A DNA stretch of 64,000 bases from NCBI GenBank assembly GCA_022826685.1, contig JAJDUL010000015.1, positions 1 to 64,000 on the forward strand. Direction: 5' to 3'. The DNA comes from Gemmatimonadota bacterium. GTDB lineage: Bacteria > Gemmatimonadota > Gemmatimonadetes > Palauibacterales > Palauibacteraceae. The notes beneath the pieces were generated by a model. It saw only the letters and a list, made by a program, of their open reading frames with translations, was not told where the DNA came from and did no database searches. Of the stretch, positions 53,791 through 62,993 are shown piece by piece. Numbering within the stretch: position 1 is the stretch's first letter; each line of letters starts with the position of its first letter. The position numbers and the translations under genes were made by a program.

Positions 53791-54221
53791 CCCCGACCGC
53801 CCGGACACACGTCCACTCGCGGGCACGGAGCTGGGCGCTGAACCTCCTCTATGCGTGGGAAGTGGGCGGACAGGGCACGCCCCTCGAACACGCGGCCCGG
53901 AGCCTCGTCCACCGTCGCATGTCCGGACGCTACCGCCCTCATGTCCGGCGCCTGCTCGAAACCGTCGACCGTCACCTCGCCGAGATCGACGCGACGATCG
54001 CCCATCACACCTCGAACTGGCGGATCGAGCGCCTGCACGCGATCGACCGCAACATCCTGAGAATCGGGATCGCGGAGCTGCTGTGGTTCGAGGACGTTCC
54101 GCCGAAGGTCGCGATTCATGAAGCCCTGAAGCTGGCGCGCCGGTACGGCAGTCCCGGCAGTCCGCGTTTTCTCAATGGCGTGCTCGACGCGGTGCTGAAG
54201 GCCCGCGAGGCAGGGTCCTGA
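53787..54221 (+). CDS. nusB: Transcription antitermination factor NusB
   Basis: All-helical RNA-binding protein that, with NusE, supports rRNA antitermination; 144 residues. 'HSRARSWALNLLYAWEVGG' at the start and 'RIERLHAIDRNILRIGIAELLWFEDVPPKVAIHEALKLARRYGSPGSPRFLNGVLD' in the second half are diagnostic. The GTG overlaps the ribH stop (GTGA). The ribH-nusB pair is conserved across bacteria. Confidence 0.94.
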   Translation: MTPTARTHVHSRARSWALNLLYAWEVGGQGTPLEHAARSLVHRRMSGRYRPHVRRLLETVDRHLAEIDATIAHHTSNWRIERLHAIDRNILRIGIAELLWFEDVPPKVAIHEALKLARRYGSPGSPRFLNGVLDAVLKAREAGS

Positions 54222-54229
54222 CCGTTACC

Positions 54230-55351
54230 GTGGCGCGGCCGCTTCGGATCCTCCTCCTCAACTGGCAGGACCGGGAAAACCCCGAGGCCGGCGGTGCCGA
54301 AGTGCACCTCCACGAGATCTTCGGCCGGCTCGCCGCCCGCGGGCACGCGGTGCGGGCCGTCGTGAGCGGCTGGCCGGGCGCGGCCCCGTCGGCGACGCTC
54401 GATGGCATCGATTTCCAGCGCGTCGGCAACCGGCACAGCTACGCATGGCGCGCCCGGAGCGCGGCGCGGGCGATCGTGCGCGGCTTCGCCCCCGACGTGC
54501 TCGTCGAGGACATCAACAAGGTCCCGCTCTATTCGCCCCGGTGGGCCGGCGTCCCCGTCGTCGCTCTCGTGCCGCACCTGTTCGGGGCCACGGCCTACGC
54601 GGAAGCGTCCATCCCTCTCGCGACGGCGGTCTGGGCCGCGGAACGGGCGATCCCCCGCATCTATCGGGACTGCCCCTTCCAGGCGATCTCGGAGAGCACG
54701 GCGCTCGACCTCACGAAGCGAGGTCTCCTCGCCCGCGACATCACGGTCATCCCCCCCGGGATCGATCACGACACCTACCGGCCGGGCGCGGGGACGGAGC
54801 GTGCGGAGACACCGACGCTGCTGTACGTGGGTCGCCTCAAGCGATACAAGGGTCTCGATGTCCTGTTCGAGGCGCTCTCACGGCTGAACGACCGCCTGCC
54901 GGAGGCGAGGCTCGTCATCGCGGGCCGCGGCAGCGACGAGCGTCGCCTCCGAAAACTCGTGCGCCGCGCCGAACTCTCGCACCGGGTACGCTTTCTGGGG
55001 TACATCTGCGAGGCGGAGAAGCTCGCCTGGCTGCGTCGGGCCTGGGCCGTGGTCTATCCCTCCCCGAAGGAGGGGTGGGGGATGACGAACGTGGAGGCGG
55101 CCGCGTGCGGCACACCGGTGATCGCGAGCGATTCTCCCGGGCTGCGCGAGTCGGTGGCGGCGGGGGAGTCGGGAATTCTCGCCCCGCACGGGGACGCCGC
55201 ATCGTGGGCTGCCTCGATCTGCGAAGTTCTCGAGGAGCCGTCGGTGCGCGCACGCCTCGGAACGGGCGGGCTCGCCCACGCCGCCCGGTTCTCGTGGTCG
55301 CGTGCAGCGGATGAGACGGAAGCGCACCTTTACCAGTCACTCGAACCCTGA
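54230..55351 (+). CDS. GT4-family glycosyltransferase
   Basis: GT-B fold retaining glycosyltransferase, 373 residues. The N-terminal acceptor half has 'GGAEVHLHEIFGRLAARGH'. The donor half starts with 'TLLYVGRLKRYKGLDVLFEAL', 'ARLVIAGRGSDER', 'RVRFLGYICEAEKLAWL', and ends with the EX7E motif 'SPKEGWGMTNVEAAACGTP'. Family members add hexoses to lipids or polysaccharides; the acceptor is unknown. GTG start eight bases after nusB. Its location between nusB and hpf is not functionally revealing. Confidence 0.9.
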   Translation: MARPLRILLLNWQDRENPEAGGAEVHLHEIFGRLAARGHAVRAVVSGWPGAAPSATLDGIDFQRVGNRHSYAWRARSAARAIVRGFAPDVLVEDINKVPLYSPRWAGVPVVALVPHLFGATAYAEASIPLATAVWAAERAIPRIYRDCPFQAISESTALDLTKRGLLARDITVIPPGIDHDTYRPGAGTERAETPTLLYVGRLKRYKGLDVLFEALSRLNDRLPEARLVIAGRGSDERRLRKLVRRAELSHRVRFLGYICEAEKLAWLRRAWAVVYPSPKEGWGMTNVEAAACGTPVIASDSPGLRESVAAGESGILAPHGDAASWAASICEVLEEPSVRARLGTGGLAHAARFSWSRAADETEAHLYQSLEP

Positions 55352-55360
55352 TGAGGACCG

Positions 55361-55708
55361 ATGAGAACCATCGTCACCGCGCGTAACACCGATGTTTCCG
55401 ACATTCGCGAGATCATCGAGACGCGCTTTACGAATCTGACTCGCTTCGAGCCCCGCGCCTCGAAGGCCGAGGTCGTATTCACCGGAGAGAAGACCCAGGT
55501 ACGCGCGGCGGCCGTGGTCAGCGTCGACCGCGCCCGTCCCGTGCATGGAGAGGCTGCGGGTCCCGACCCCCGCACGGCGCTCGACCGGCTCGCGGACAAG
55601 TTGGGAAACCAGCTCCGCCGCAACCATGACCGGTACAGCGAACACTCCGCGCCGCCGATGGATGAACTGTTCGGGAGCCCCTTCGAGGCGGACGGAGAGC
55701 CCGGGTGA
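55361..55708 (+). CDS. hpf: Ribosome hibernation promoting factor (short HPF)
   Basis: Small ribosome-binding protein (115 residues) that sits in the decoding region and dimerises or inactivates ribosomes in starvation. The S30AE fold is shown by 'RNTDVSDIREIIETRFTNLTRF', 'AEVVFTGEK', and 'DPRTALDRLADKLGNQLRRNHDR'. The long-form C-terminal domain is absent. The ATG has GAGGA upstream; the stop overlaps hprK. hpf beside hprK recalls the proteobacterial rpoN-hpf-ptsN-hprK cluster, although rpoN and ptsN are missing here. Confidence 0.9.
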   Translation: MRTIVTARNTDVSDIREIIETRFTNLTRFEPRASKAEVVFTGEKTQVRAAAVVSVDRARPVHGEAAGPDPRTALDRLADKLGNQLRRNHDRYSEHSAPPMDELFGSPFEADGEPG

Positions 55709-56661
55709 CCCTCACGGTCGCGTCGCTGCTTCGGCGCAAGCGGGAGGCGTTCTCGCTCACGGTCGTCGCCGGCGAGGCCGGCCTGGAGCGCGGCATCGAG
55801 GTACCGGAAGTCTCGTCGCCGGGACTCGCGCTGGCCGGCTACCGGGAGCGCTTCGTCTCCCAGCGGGTGCTCATCTTCGGCGAAACGGAGATCGCCTACC
55901 TCGAGAGCCTCCGCGCTTCGGAGCGTGCCGCCGCCCTCACCTTCGTGTTCGAGTCCGGCGTTCCCTGCGCGATCATCACCAAGAATCAGACAGCGCCGGT
56001 GGAACTCGTCTCCGCGGCGGAGGCGGCCGGCGTCGCCGTGCTCGAGACGCCTCTGAAGACGGGCGACTTCTACCGGCGGCTGCAGCCCTATCTCGAGGAA
56101 GAGTTCGCGCCGCGGACCTCTCTCCACGGATCTCTCGCGGATGTGTACGGGATCGGCCTCCTCTTCATCGGACCGTCCGGCATCGGCAAGAGCGAGTGCG
56201 TGCTCGATCTCGTGGAGCGGGGCCACCGCCTCGTCGCCGACGATCTCATCCTCGTACACCGACGCCAGAGCGACATCCTTCTCGGGCGTGCGCACGAAAA
56301 CCAGCGCCACCACATGGAGATCCGCGGCGTGGGCATCATCGACGTGCGCGCCATGTTCGGGATCCGGGCCGTGCGCCAGCAGAAGCGGATCGAAGTCGTT
56401 GTCGAACTCGAGGTATGGGGAGAGCGCGACGACTACGATCGGACGGGTCTCGAGGCGGAGGAGTGCGAGATTCTGGGCGTAACGCTGCCCAAGGTCCGCA
56501 TTCCCCTGAACCCGGGAAAGAACATCACCGTCATCGCCGAAGTCGTGGCCATGAACCACCTCCTGCGCTATTCAGGAGAAGACCCGGCGGCGGCTTTCGA
56601 GCGCGACCTCATCGAGCGCATGCGGCCGGTGCGCGACTACCTGGAATCCGATGACGAATGA
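55705..56661 (+). CDS. hprK: HPr kinase/phosphorylase
   Basis: Bifunctional sensor kinase that phosphorylates HPr on a serine and reverses it with phosphate; 318 residues. The N-terminal domain (about 1-130) is followed by a P-loop 'GPSGIGKSECVLDLVERGHRLVADD' (residues 156-163 form Walker A) and the HprK signature 'MEIRGVGIIDVRAMFG'. The HPr encoded 2.4 kb downstream retains the KSIMG target serine, so the pair is probably active. GTG overlaps the hpf stop; the 3' end overlaps the PTS IIA gene by 11 bases. Confidence 0.95.
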   Translation: MTLTVASLLRRKREAFSLTVVAGEAGLERGIEVPEVSSPGLALAGYRERFVSQRVLIFGETEIAYLESLRASERAAALTFVFESGVPCAIITKNQTAPVELVSAAEAAGVAVLETPLKTGDFYRRLQPYLEEEFAPRTSLHGSLADVYGIGLLFIGPSGIGKSECVLDLVERGHRLVADDLILVHRRQSDILLGRAHENQRHHMEIRGVGIIDVRAMFGIRAVRQQKRIEVVVELEVWGERDDYDRTGLEAEECEILGVTLPKVRIPLNPGKNITVIAEVVAMNHLLRYSGEDPAAAFERDLIERMRPVRDYLESDDE

Positions 56662-57052
56662 CCGGGTCCGCGGCGTCGTCGTGGCGCACGCGGAGCTCGC
56701 GCGGGCCCTCGTGTCCGCCGTCGAGTCCATCAGCGGCGTCCGGGGCGCCCTGCGTGCCGTGAGCAACGAAGGCCTGGGACCCGACGAACTCGCCGAGATC
56801 ATCGGAGAGGCGGCGGGGGAGGCGGAGACGATCCTCTTCGTGGATCTCGCGGGCGGCAGCTGCGGTCTGGCCGGCCTTCAGCACGTGCGGGAGAGCCGAT
56901 GCTGCGCGTGGGTCGCCGGCGTCAACCTCCCGATGCTGCTCGACTTCGTCTTTCATCGCGAAATGCCGATCGCGACGCTCGTCCCCCGTCTTGTCCGGAA
57001 GGGGCAGGCCGGGCTGCGCGCGCACCCGTCTCCGCCGGCCGGGACCGACTGA
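56651..57052 (+). CDS. PTS mannose-class IIA component
   Basis: Cytoplasmic phosphocarrier of 133 residues. 'VRGVVVAHAELARALVSAV' carries the phosphorylated His (His13, equivalent to His10 of E. coli IIA-Man), and 'ILFVDLAGGSCGLAGLQ' and 'VAGVNLPMLLDF' match EIIA-man. It would accept phosphate from HPr and pass it to the IIB protein encoded next. It overlaps hprK by 11 bases. Confidence 0.9.
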   Translation: MTNDRVRGVVVAHAELARALVSAVESISGVRGALRAVSNEGLGPDELAEIIGEAAGEAETILFVDLAGGSCGLAGLQHVRESRCCAWVAGVNLPMLLDFVFHREMPIATLVPRLVRKGQAGLRAHPSPPAGTD

Positions 57053-57061
57053 GCGGAACCC

Positions 57062-57541
57062 GTGCCGCTCGAACTCCTGCGGATCGATGAGCGTCTGATT
57101 CACGGCCAGGTACTCGTGGGGTGGGGGCGTCCACTGGACCTCGACTTCTACATCGTCGTCGATGACGCTCTCGCTTCCAGCGAGTGGGAGCAGGAGCTCT
57201 GGGCCAGCGCGCTCGCCGACGAGGAGAGCGCGGAATTCCTGGCGGTGGACGAGGCGGTCCGGCGCTTCGGGGAACTCGGTGGCCGGACGGCCCGCGGCGC
57301 GCTCCTGACGCGGGATACGCGGACGATGCGGGCGCTGGCCGAGCGCGGCTGCCTCGACGGGCGAACCGTAAACGTCGGAGGCGTGTACGCCGCGAAGGGG
57401 CGGAAGAAGATCCTGGACTACGTCCATCTCTCGCCGAAGGAGATCGAGGACCTGCGGGTGATCGGTGAGCGCGCTTCCGTGAGCGCACGGAGCCTCCCCA
57501 CCGCGCGGGAGGTTCGTCTCGACGCGCGGAAGCTCCGATGA
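57062..57541 (+). CDS. PTS mannose-class IIB component
   Basis: Cytoplasmic protein of 159 residues with the hallmark 'RIDERLIHGQVLVGW', whose His14 is phosphorylated, followed by 'VVDDALASSEWEQEL', 'LLTRDTRTMRALAERG' and 'VNVGGVYAAKGRKKILDYVHLSP'. It passes phosphate to the sugar held by IIC-IID. GTG start ten bases after IIA; the stop overlaps IIC (ATGA). The sugar cannot be predicted reliably. Confidence 0.92.
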   Translation: MPLELLRIDERLIHGQVLVGWGRPLDLDFYIVVDDALASSEWEQELWASALADEESAEFLAVDEAVRRFGELGGRTARGALLTRDTRTMRALAERGCLDGRTVNVGGVYAAKGRKKILDYVHLSPKEIEDLRVIGERASVSARSLPTAREVRLDARKLR

Positions 57542-58236
57542 CGGGCGTCGAGCTTTCGGCCGCCGACTGGGCGCTGGCCTGCCTGCTCGGGGCGGCCGTC
57601 GGTCTCGACGGGGTGTCCTGGCCGCAGGCCATGTGGTCCCGGCCCATCGTGGCAGGCACGCTGGGAGGGCTGCTCTTCGGGGCCCCCGCCGCGGGGTGCC
57701 TGGTCGGAGTCTGGCTGGAAATCGTTCTGTCGCGGCACCCCCCCTTCGGCGGCGCGCGGCACCCGGAGACCGGACCCGCCGCCTTCATGGCCGGAGCCGC
57801 CTACGCGGCCGCCGGCGATGGCGCCCCGATCGGAATCGTCGCCGCGGTCGCGGTCGGCTGGGCGATCGGGTGGACGGGCGCCCACTCGGTGACCCTCCTT
57901 CGACGCGTGACGCCGAGCCTCGTCTCGCGACCCGAAGGCTTCCGCGGCGGAGCGGCCGCCCTCGCGCGACGCCACAGGCTGGCGATCGCCCTCGACGCAT
58001 TGCGCGCCGGACTCCTCGTCGCCGCGCTATTCGTGCCTTCCGTGCTGTTCGTTCGTTTGCTGTCGACGCAGCCGTCCGGCGCGGCGGGCGCCGCGTGGTG
58101 GCCGGTTGTCGCGGGGCTTGGCCTCGCCGGCGCCGCGGGCGTCGCGGCGCGCGGGCTCGGCGCGCGAGGCCGCCACTGGCCGGCGCTGGCCGCGGGATGT
58201 GTTCTCGGGACCCTGCTCGTCCAGGTGTTCGCATGA
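57538..58236 (+). CDS. PTS mannose-class IIC component
   Basis: Membrane channel subunit, 232 residues, with six or seven hydrophobic segments. 'SWPQAMWSRPIVAGTLGGLLFGAPAAGCLVGVWLEIVL' (about residues 28-65) is the EII-Sor family core, followed by a Gly/Ala-rich loop. It is somewhat shorter than enterobacterial IIC (about 265 residues). The ATG overlaps IIB and the stop overlaps IID. Confidence 0.88.
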   Translation: MTGVELSAADWALACLLGAAVGLDGVSWPQAMWSRPIVAGTLGGLLFGAPAAGCLVGVWLEIVLSRHPPFGGARHPETGPAAFMAGAAYAAAGDGAPIGIVAAVAVGWAIGWTGAHSVTLLRRVTPSLVSRPEGFRGGAAALARRHRLAIALDALRAGLLVAALFVPSVLFVRLLSTQPSGAAGAAWWPVVAGLGLAGAAGVAARGLGARGRHWPALAAGCVLGTLLVQVFA

Positions 58237-58961
58237 GGCCGCGCAAGAAGGACTTCGTACGCGCCATTTCGCGCAGTTTCTCCATCCAGGGCTCATGGAA
58301 CGACCGTACGATGACGGGGCCCGGGATGGCGCATGCGCTCGCACCGCTGCTCGCGCGCATTCACGAGGAGGATCCCGCCGCGTTCCGCCGGGCCGTCCAG
58401 CGCCACTCGCGAGCCTTCAATGCGCATCCGTATCTGGCGCCCGTGGCGATCGGGGCCCTCGCGCGCCTCGAATTCGATGGAGAGGACCCCGACACCCTGT
58501 TGCGCTTCCGCTCCGCGCTCCGCGCGCCGCTGGGAGCGCTGGGCGACGGGATCGCGTGGGCCGGATGGCGGCCCTTCTGCGGGTCCGCCGCGGCCATCGG
58601 GTTCGTGCTTGGACTCGACCCGCTGTTCGCCGCCGCCGCTTTCCTTCTCCTGTACAATGCCGGCCACCTCGCCCTACGCGTTTGGGGGCTGCGCTGCGGC
58701 TGGCGGTCGGGCCGGTCCGTGGCCTCCGCGTTGAAGCGCGCCCCTCTGCGCCGGATCGAGAGAGTGCTCGTGCCGGCAAACCAGGTGCTCATCGGGGTCC
58801 TCGCCGCGCTGCTCGTGGGCCAACTTCCGGGAACCGGTCACACCGTCTGGTGGGGCGGCGGTGCAGTCATCGCGGCGTTGATGGGTTACTTTATCCCCCG
58901 ACACATCTCGGCGGTCGCCATGGCGAGCCTGCTTGCCGCGTGCGCGGTGTGGCTCCTGTGA
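58233..58961 (+). CDS. PTS mannose-class IID component
   Basis: Second membrane subunit of the mannose-class PTS, 242 residues. 'FVRAISRSFSIQGSWNDRTMTGPGMAHALAPLL' is the family opening, then 'FNAHPYLAPVAIGALARLE' and a C-terminal cluster of hydrophobic segments. The ATG overlaps the IIC stop (ATGA). With IIC it would form the sugar-translocating channel. Confidence 0.88.
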   Translation: MRPRKKDFVRAISRSFSIQGSWNDRTMTGPGMAHALAPLLARIHEEDPAAFRRAVQRHSRAFNAHPYLAPVAIGALARLEFDGEDPDTLLRFRSALRAPLGALGDGIAWAGWRPFCGSAAAIGFVLGLDPLFAAAAFLLLYNAGHLALRVWGLRCGWRSGRSVASALKRAPLRRIERVLVPANQVLIGVLAALLVGQLPGTGHTVWWGGGAVIAALMGYFIPRHISAVAMASLLAACAVWLL

Positions 58962-59040
58962 GCGTCCCGACAGGCGGTACAGCCTGCCGCGACGCACGGC
59001 CCGACGCCGATCGTTCGCTCGACCGGGGCGGAGAATTTCT

Positions 59041-59349
59041 GTGACGGTACGACACGAAGCAGCGGTACGTATTCAGAACCGGCTGGGGCTGCACGCCCGC
59101 CCGGCCGCGGAGTTCGTTAAGCTGGCGAGCAGGTTCCGGGCCGAGGTGTGGGTCGAGAAGGATGAGCTGGAGGTGAACGGGAAGAGCATCATGGGCGTGA
59201 TGATGCTCGCGGCCGAGGCCGGCGCCTCCATCCGTATCCGGGCCGCGGGATCCGACGCGGAAAACGCCGTCGATTCCCTCACCGAACTCGTCCTGTCCGG
59301 GTTCAGCGAGGAACTCGTTCCGGACGCGGACATGGACGGCCTTGCGTGA
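59041..59349 (+). CDS. ptsH: Phosphocarrier protein HPr
   Basis: Central phosphocarrier, 102 residues. His18 in 'NRLGLHARPAAEF' takes phosphate from enzyme I. Ser49 in 'NGKSIMGVMML' is the HprK target. Having both residues marks it as a regulatory-type HPr rather than NPr alone. The GTG is preceded by GGCGGAG with seven-base spacing, which decides the start over a longer ATG frame beginning at 58933. The stop overlaps ptsI (GTGA). Confidence 0.95.
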   Translation: MTVRHEAAVRIQNRLGLHARPAAEFVKLASRFRAEVWVEKDELEVNGKSIMGVMMLAAEAGASIRIRAAGSDAENAVDSLTELVLSGFSEELVPDADMDGLA

Positions 59350-61085
59350 GCGAGGTCATTCACGGGATCGGCGCCGCGCCGGGGCGCGCTCTCGGCGTCG
59401 CTCGGCGACTCGAGCGCCATGAGTGGCGACCGGAGCACCGGACGATCCCGTCCGACACGGTCGAGCGCGAAGTCGCGCGTTTCGAGGAGGCGCGGGCCTG
59501 GGCCGCCGACCGCGTGCGGGACACACGCGAAGAGGCCGCTCGCTCGCTGGGCGAGGTGGAAGCGAACATCTTCGACCCGCAGATCCTCATCCTCTCGGAC
59601 CCCGACCTCGTCGCGGGCACGATCCGCTATATCCGCGAGAACTTCCTCTCCGCGGAGCGTGCTTTCGATTGGCGCCTGACCGAACTTCGGACGGCGATCG
59701 TCGAGGCGGGGCACTTCATGGTCGTCGACCGGCTGGCCGACCTGCGGGACATCCGATCCCGCGTGCTCGCGCGGCTCACCGGGCGCAACGAAGATCCCCT
59801 CGCCCTGCCGGAGGAGCCCGGGCTCATCGCCATCGACGACCTCACGCCCAGCTTCGCGGTGCGCCTCGATCCGGAACTCGTCCTCGGCGTGGCGAGCGGA
59901 TCCGGGTCCCGGACCTCGCATAGCACACTGGTCGTCCGCTCGCTCGGGATTCCGGCGGTCGTCGGACTCGGCGCCGACCTCGCGAAGATCGAAGACGGCA
60001 CCACCGTTCTCCTCGACGGAGGCAACGGTCGCGTCCTGCTCGAACCCACGGAGGCCGAGACGGCGGCACACCTGCATATGGTCCGCCGCCTTTCCGGGCG
60101 TCCCGCCGCCGACCTGACCCGCGAACCCGAGCCTCTGCTGACGGCAGACGGGGTCCGCGTGCATCTTCGCGCCAACATCGATCAACCGCACGATGTGCCG
60201 GCGGCCCGGCGCGTGGGTGCCGAGGGGGTCGGACTCTTCCGGTCCGAATTCCTCGTCATCGGGCGGAGAGTGATTCCAAGCGAAGAGGAGCAGTACGAAG
60301 CCTACCGAGAGGTCGTGGACGGCTTCCCGAACCAGCCCGTGACGCTCCGGACGTTCGATATCGGCGGTGACAAGTTCCCGCTCTTTCTCGACCTCCCTCC
60401 GGAGGAAAACCCCTACCTGGGCTGGCGCGCGATCCGCGTCTGCCTGGACCGGCCCCAGCTCTTCCGCAACCAGTTGCGCGCCGCGATCCGGGCCGGCGGA
60501 CCGAAGGCCCGCATGCGGATCCTGGTCCCGTTCGTCATCTGTGAGACCGAGATCCTGCGCACGAAGGAGATCGTGGCGGAAGTCGGCCGCGAACTGGGTC
60601 AGACGGAGCCCGTCTCCTTCGGGGTGATGGTGGAAACGCCCGCGCTTGCGGACACGCTCGATCTCGTGGGACGGCACCTGGACTTCATCAGCCTCGGCAC
60701 GAACGACCTCACGCAGTATTCCCTGGCAGTGGACCGGGGCAACGCCCGACTCCAGCATCTCTCGAACCCGATGCATCCGGCGCTCGTCCGCAGCTACGAG
60801 CGGGTCTTCAACGCGGCCAGCGCCCTCGGCCTCGATATCGGCGTGTGCGGAGACCTCGCCGCGGAACCTGTGGGGCTCGCGCTTCTGCTCGCCCTCGGCT
60901 ACCGGGATTTCAGTCTCGCGCCCGCGTCGATTCCCGAGGTGAGGGAACTCGTGGGGCTCCTTTCCGTGGCGGAGCTGTCGGAGCTCTGGAGCCGCGCCGA
61001 CACCCTGTCCGGGATGCCGGGGGAACTCCTCGCGCGGCTGGAGGACGCCATTCCGGTGGAGCCGTCACCGCTGTACGTGTCCTGA
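59346..61085 (+). CDS. ptsI: PTS enzyme I (phosphoenolpyruvate-protein phosphotransferase)
   Basis: Autophosphorylates from PEP and donates to HPr; 579 residues. The N-terminal HPr-binding and phospho-His domains include the active His (about residue 194) in '[21 protein letters not shown]'. The C-terminal PEP-binding barrel shows '[13 protein letters not shown]', '[14 protein letters not shown]', '[15 protein letters not shown]' and '[20 protein letters not shown]'. The start GTG overlaps ptsH. It completes a full local phosphorelay with HPr, IIA, IIB, IIC and IID. Confidence 0.97.
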   Translation: MSEVIHGIGAAPGRALGVARRLERHEWRPEHRTIPSDTVEREVARFEEARAWAADRVRDTREEAARSLGEVEANIFDPQILILSDPDLVAGTIRYIRENFLSAERAFDWRLTELRTAIVEAGHFMVVDRLADLRDIRSRVLARLTGRNEDPLALPEEPGLIAIDDLTPSFAVRLDPELVLGVASGSGSRTSHSTLVVRSLGIPAVVGLGADLAKIEDGTTVLLDGGNGRVLLEPTEAETAAHLHMVRRLSGRPAADLTREPEPLLTADGVRVHLRANIDQPHDVPAARRVGAEGVGLFRSEFLVIGRRVIPSEEEQYEAYREVVDGFPNQPVTLRTFDIGGDKFPLFLDLPPEENPYLGWRAIRVCLDRPQLFRNQLRAAIRAGGPKARMRILVPFVICETEILRTKEIVAEVGRELGQTEPVSFGVMVETPALADTLDLVGRHLDFISLGTNDLTQYSLAVDRGNARLQHLSNPMHPALVRSYERVFNAASALGLDIGVCGDLAAEPVGLALLLALGYRDFSLAPASIPEVRELVGLLSVAELSELWSRADTLSGMPGELLARLEDAIPVEPSPLYVS

Positions 61086-61107
61086 CCCCCAGGCGGCGAC
61101 GTTGCCT

Positions 61108-61123
61108 CCGCCCGGCCGGGCGG
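61108..61123. terminator. GC palindrome between ptsI and metK
   Basis: A perfect 16-base palindrome (ccgcccgg followed by ccgggcgg) lies 23 bases after the ptsI stop in a 106-base gap. It could be a weak terminator or an operator. A TATCTT at 61128 is a possible but poorly supported -10. I see no SAM riboswitch before metK. Confidence 0.3.
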
Positions 61124-61191
61124 CCACTATCTTGGCCGCTACGCCTCCCGCGGCACTCCGCCGCAAACCTCCAAGTGGGAGAATCAGCTTC

Positions 61192-62334
61192 GTGAAGGGG
61201 ATACAACCGTTTTCCTCCGAATCCGTGACCGAGGGACACCCCGACAAGATCGCGGACCAGATCTCGGACGCGGTCCTGGACAGGATCCTCGCGGAGGACG
61301 ACCGGGGCCGGGTCGCATGCGAGACACTCGTGACGACCGGCCTCGTCCTCGTGACCGGCGAGATCACGACGGCCGCCCGGATCGACATCGCGGCCATCGC
61401 CCGGAAAGTGCTGCGCGATATCGGCTATACGCGCGCGGAGCACGGGATCCAGTGGGACACGTGCAGCGTACTCACCGCAATCGACGAGCAGTCGGCGAAC
61501 ATCGCCCAGGGTGTGGACGTCGGTGGCGCCGGTGATCAGGGGATGATGTTCGGATACGCGACCGATGAGACGCCGGAGCTGATGCCCCTGCCCATCATGC
61601 TGGCGCACGCGCTGGTGAAACGCCTCGCCGATGTGCGGCGATCCGGCGGCATCGGCTGGCTGCGGCCGGACGGGAAGGCCCAGGTGTCGGTCGAATACCG
61701 GGACGGGGAACCGAACCGCGTCACGGCGGTGGTCGTCTCGGCCCAGCACGACGGGGACATCGCGCAGGATGAAATCGAGGCGACGGTCCGGGAAGAGGTC
61801 ATCGGGCCCGTGCTGCCGGACGAGCTCTACGACGAAAGCCGCGCACAGTGTCACATCAACCCCACGGGCCGTTTCGAGATCGGCGGACCGCAGGGCGACG
61901 CGGGCCTCACGGGGCGGAAGATCATCGTGGATACGTACGGCGGCCTGGGCCGGCACGGCGGCGGCGCCTTTTCGGGGAAGGACCCGTCGAAGGTCGACCG
62001 CTCCGCGGCCTACGCCGCGCGCTGGATCGCGAAGAACATCGTCGCGGCGGAACTCGCGCGGCGGGCGGAGGTCCAGCTCGCTTACGCCATCGGCGTCGAC
62101 GAGCCGGTCAGCGTGATGGTCGACACCTTCGGCACCGGGCGCCGGCCGGACGACGAACTCGCCCGCCGGGTGACGGAGGTCTTCGATCTTCGGCCGCGGG
62201 CGATCATCGAGCGGCTCGGACTTCGCAAGCCGATCTACCGCCGCACGGCCGCCTACGGGCATTTCGGCCGGGAGCCCGAAGGCGACGGGTTCACATGGGA
62301 GAGAACCGATCGGATCGATGCCCTGGCGGGATAG
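61192..62334 (+). CDS. metK: S-adenosylmethionine synthetase
   Basis: Makes SAM from methionine and ATP, 380 residues, cytoplasmic tetramer. '[23 protein letters not shown]', '[16 protein letters not shown]', '[32 protein letters not shown]' and 'ELVKPIY'-like end match MetK. The GTG at 61192 gives the usual N-terminus and has GGGAG ten bases upstream. Confidence 0.97.
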   Translation: MKGIQPFSSESVTEGHPDKIADQISDAVLDRILAEDDRGRVACETLVTTGLVLVTGEITTAARIDIAAIARKVLRDIGYTRAEHGIQWDTCSVLTAIDEQSANIAQGVDVGGAGDQGMMFGYATDETPELMPLPIMLAHALVKRLADVRRSGGIGWLRPDGKAQVSVEYRDGEPNRVTAVVVSAQHDGDIAQDEIEATVREEVIGPVLPDELYDESRAQCHINPTGRFEIGGPQGDAGLTGRKIIVDTYGGLGRHGGGAFSGKDPSKVDRSAAYAARWIAKNIVAAELARRAEVQLAYAIGVDEPVSVMVDTFGTGRRPDDELARRVTEVFDLRPRAIIERLGLRKPIYRRTAAYGHFGREPEGDGFTWERTDRIDALAG

Positions 62335-62367
62335 GCGTCAGCTCCCCGAAAGGAACCGGGGACCGGG

Positions 62368-62907
62368 ATGACGGAGTCCGGGATGCGGGAGGTTGCCGTG
62401 GCCAGCCTCGGGCTCGACAAGACGACGGGCGCTCCCGTCGTCATCCTCAAGGAGAAGGACGGCGAGCGTTTCCTCCCGATCTGGATCGGACCCGGCGAGG
62501 CCTCGGCGATCGCGATGGAACTCGCCGGCGTCCAGTTCACGCGTCCCCTCACACACGATCTCTTCAACGCCGTGGTGCGCGGGTTGGACAGCGCCTTCGT
62601 CCGCGTACTGATCACGAAGGTCGTCGACAACACCTACTACGCGTCGCTCGTGTTTCGGCGGGAGGACGAGTTCATCTCCATCGACGCCCGCCCCAGCGAC
62701 AGCATCGCGCTGGCCCTTCGCGCCGGGGTCCCGATTCACGCGGCGGAGAGTCTCCTCGAGGCGAGCGCCTTCGAGATCGATGAGACCGGGATGGAGGGGG
62801 AAGAGGCGCCGCCCCCCGAGACCGGGCCCTCCCGCGCCCCGGACGAGCCGCTGAGCGACTATCTCAAGGGGCTCGATCCAGAGGACTTCGGCCGCTTCGA
62901 GCCCTGA
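62368..62907 (+). CDS. Bifunctional nuclease-family (DUF151) protein
   Basis: The 179-residue product matches the DUF151/bifunctional nuclease family: 'VASLGLDKTTGAPVVILKEKDGERFLPIWIGPGEASAIAMEL', 'RPLTHDLF', and 'ISIDARPSDSIALALRAGVPIHA'. Some relatives have reported nuclease activity, but the biochemical role in bacteria is unsettled. The acidic Pro/Glu C-terminus is variable. A second in-frame ATG at 62383 has GGAG six bases upstream and may be the real start. Confidence 0.9.
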   Translation: MTESGMREVAVASLGLDKTTGAPVVILKEKDGERFLPIWIGPGEASAIAMELAGVQFTRPLTHDLFNAVVRGLDSAFVRVLITKVVDNTYYASLVFRREDEFISIDARPSDSIALALRAGVPIHAAESLLEASAFEIDETGMEGEEAPPPETGPSRAPDEPLSDYLKGLDPEDFGRFEP

Positions 62908-62949
62908 GGAGCGCGAAGAGCCGTCTGGCAGGCCGTACAGCGGTTTCTT

Positions 62950-62990
62950 GCGCGTCGCGGACGGTGGCGCCCATTTTGGCGGCGACGCGC
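62950..62990. terminator. Hairpin between the DUF151 gene and the riboswitch
   Basis: A nine-base perfect stem (62950-62958 with 62982-62990) encloses 23 bases with an internal short stem. It lies 42 bases after the DUF151 stop and just before the riboswitch aptamer, so it could end the metK transcript or be a peripheral helix. No other gene is visible in 62908-63206; the rest is riboswitch and leader. Confidence 0.35.
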
Positions 62991-62993
62991 GGA

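Noticed and set aside
58933-59040. Longer HPr start at ATG 58933
   Set aside because: It would overlap PTS IID and add an Arg-rich segment; the GTG at 59041 has a good ribosome site and gives the family N-terminus.
61086-61191. SAM riboswitch before metK
   Set aside because: The gap is only 106 bases and none of the conserved SAM-I, SAM-II or SAM-IV cores is visible.
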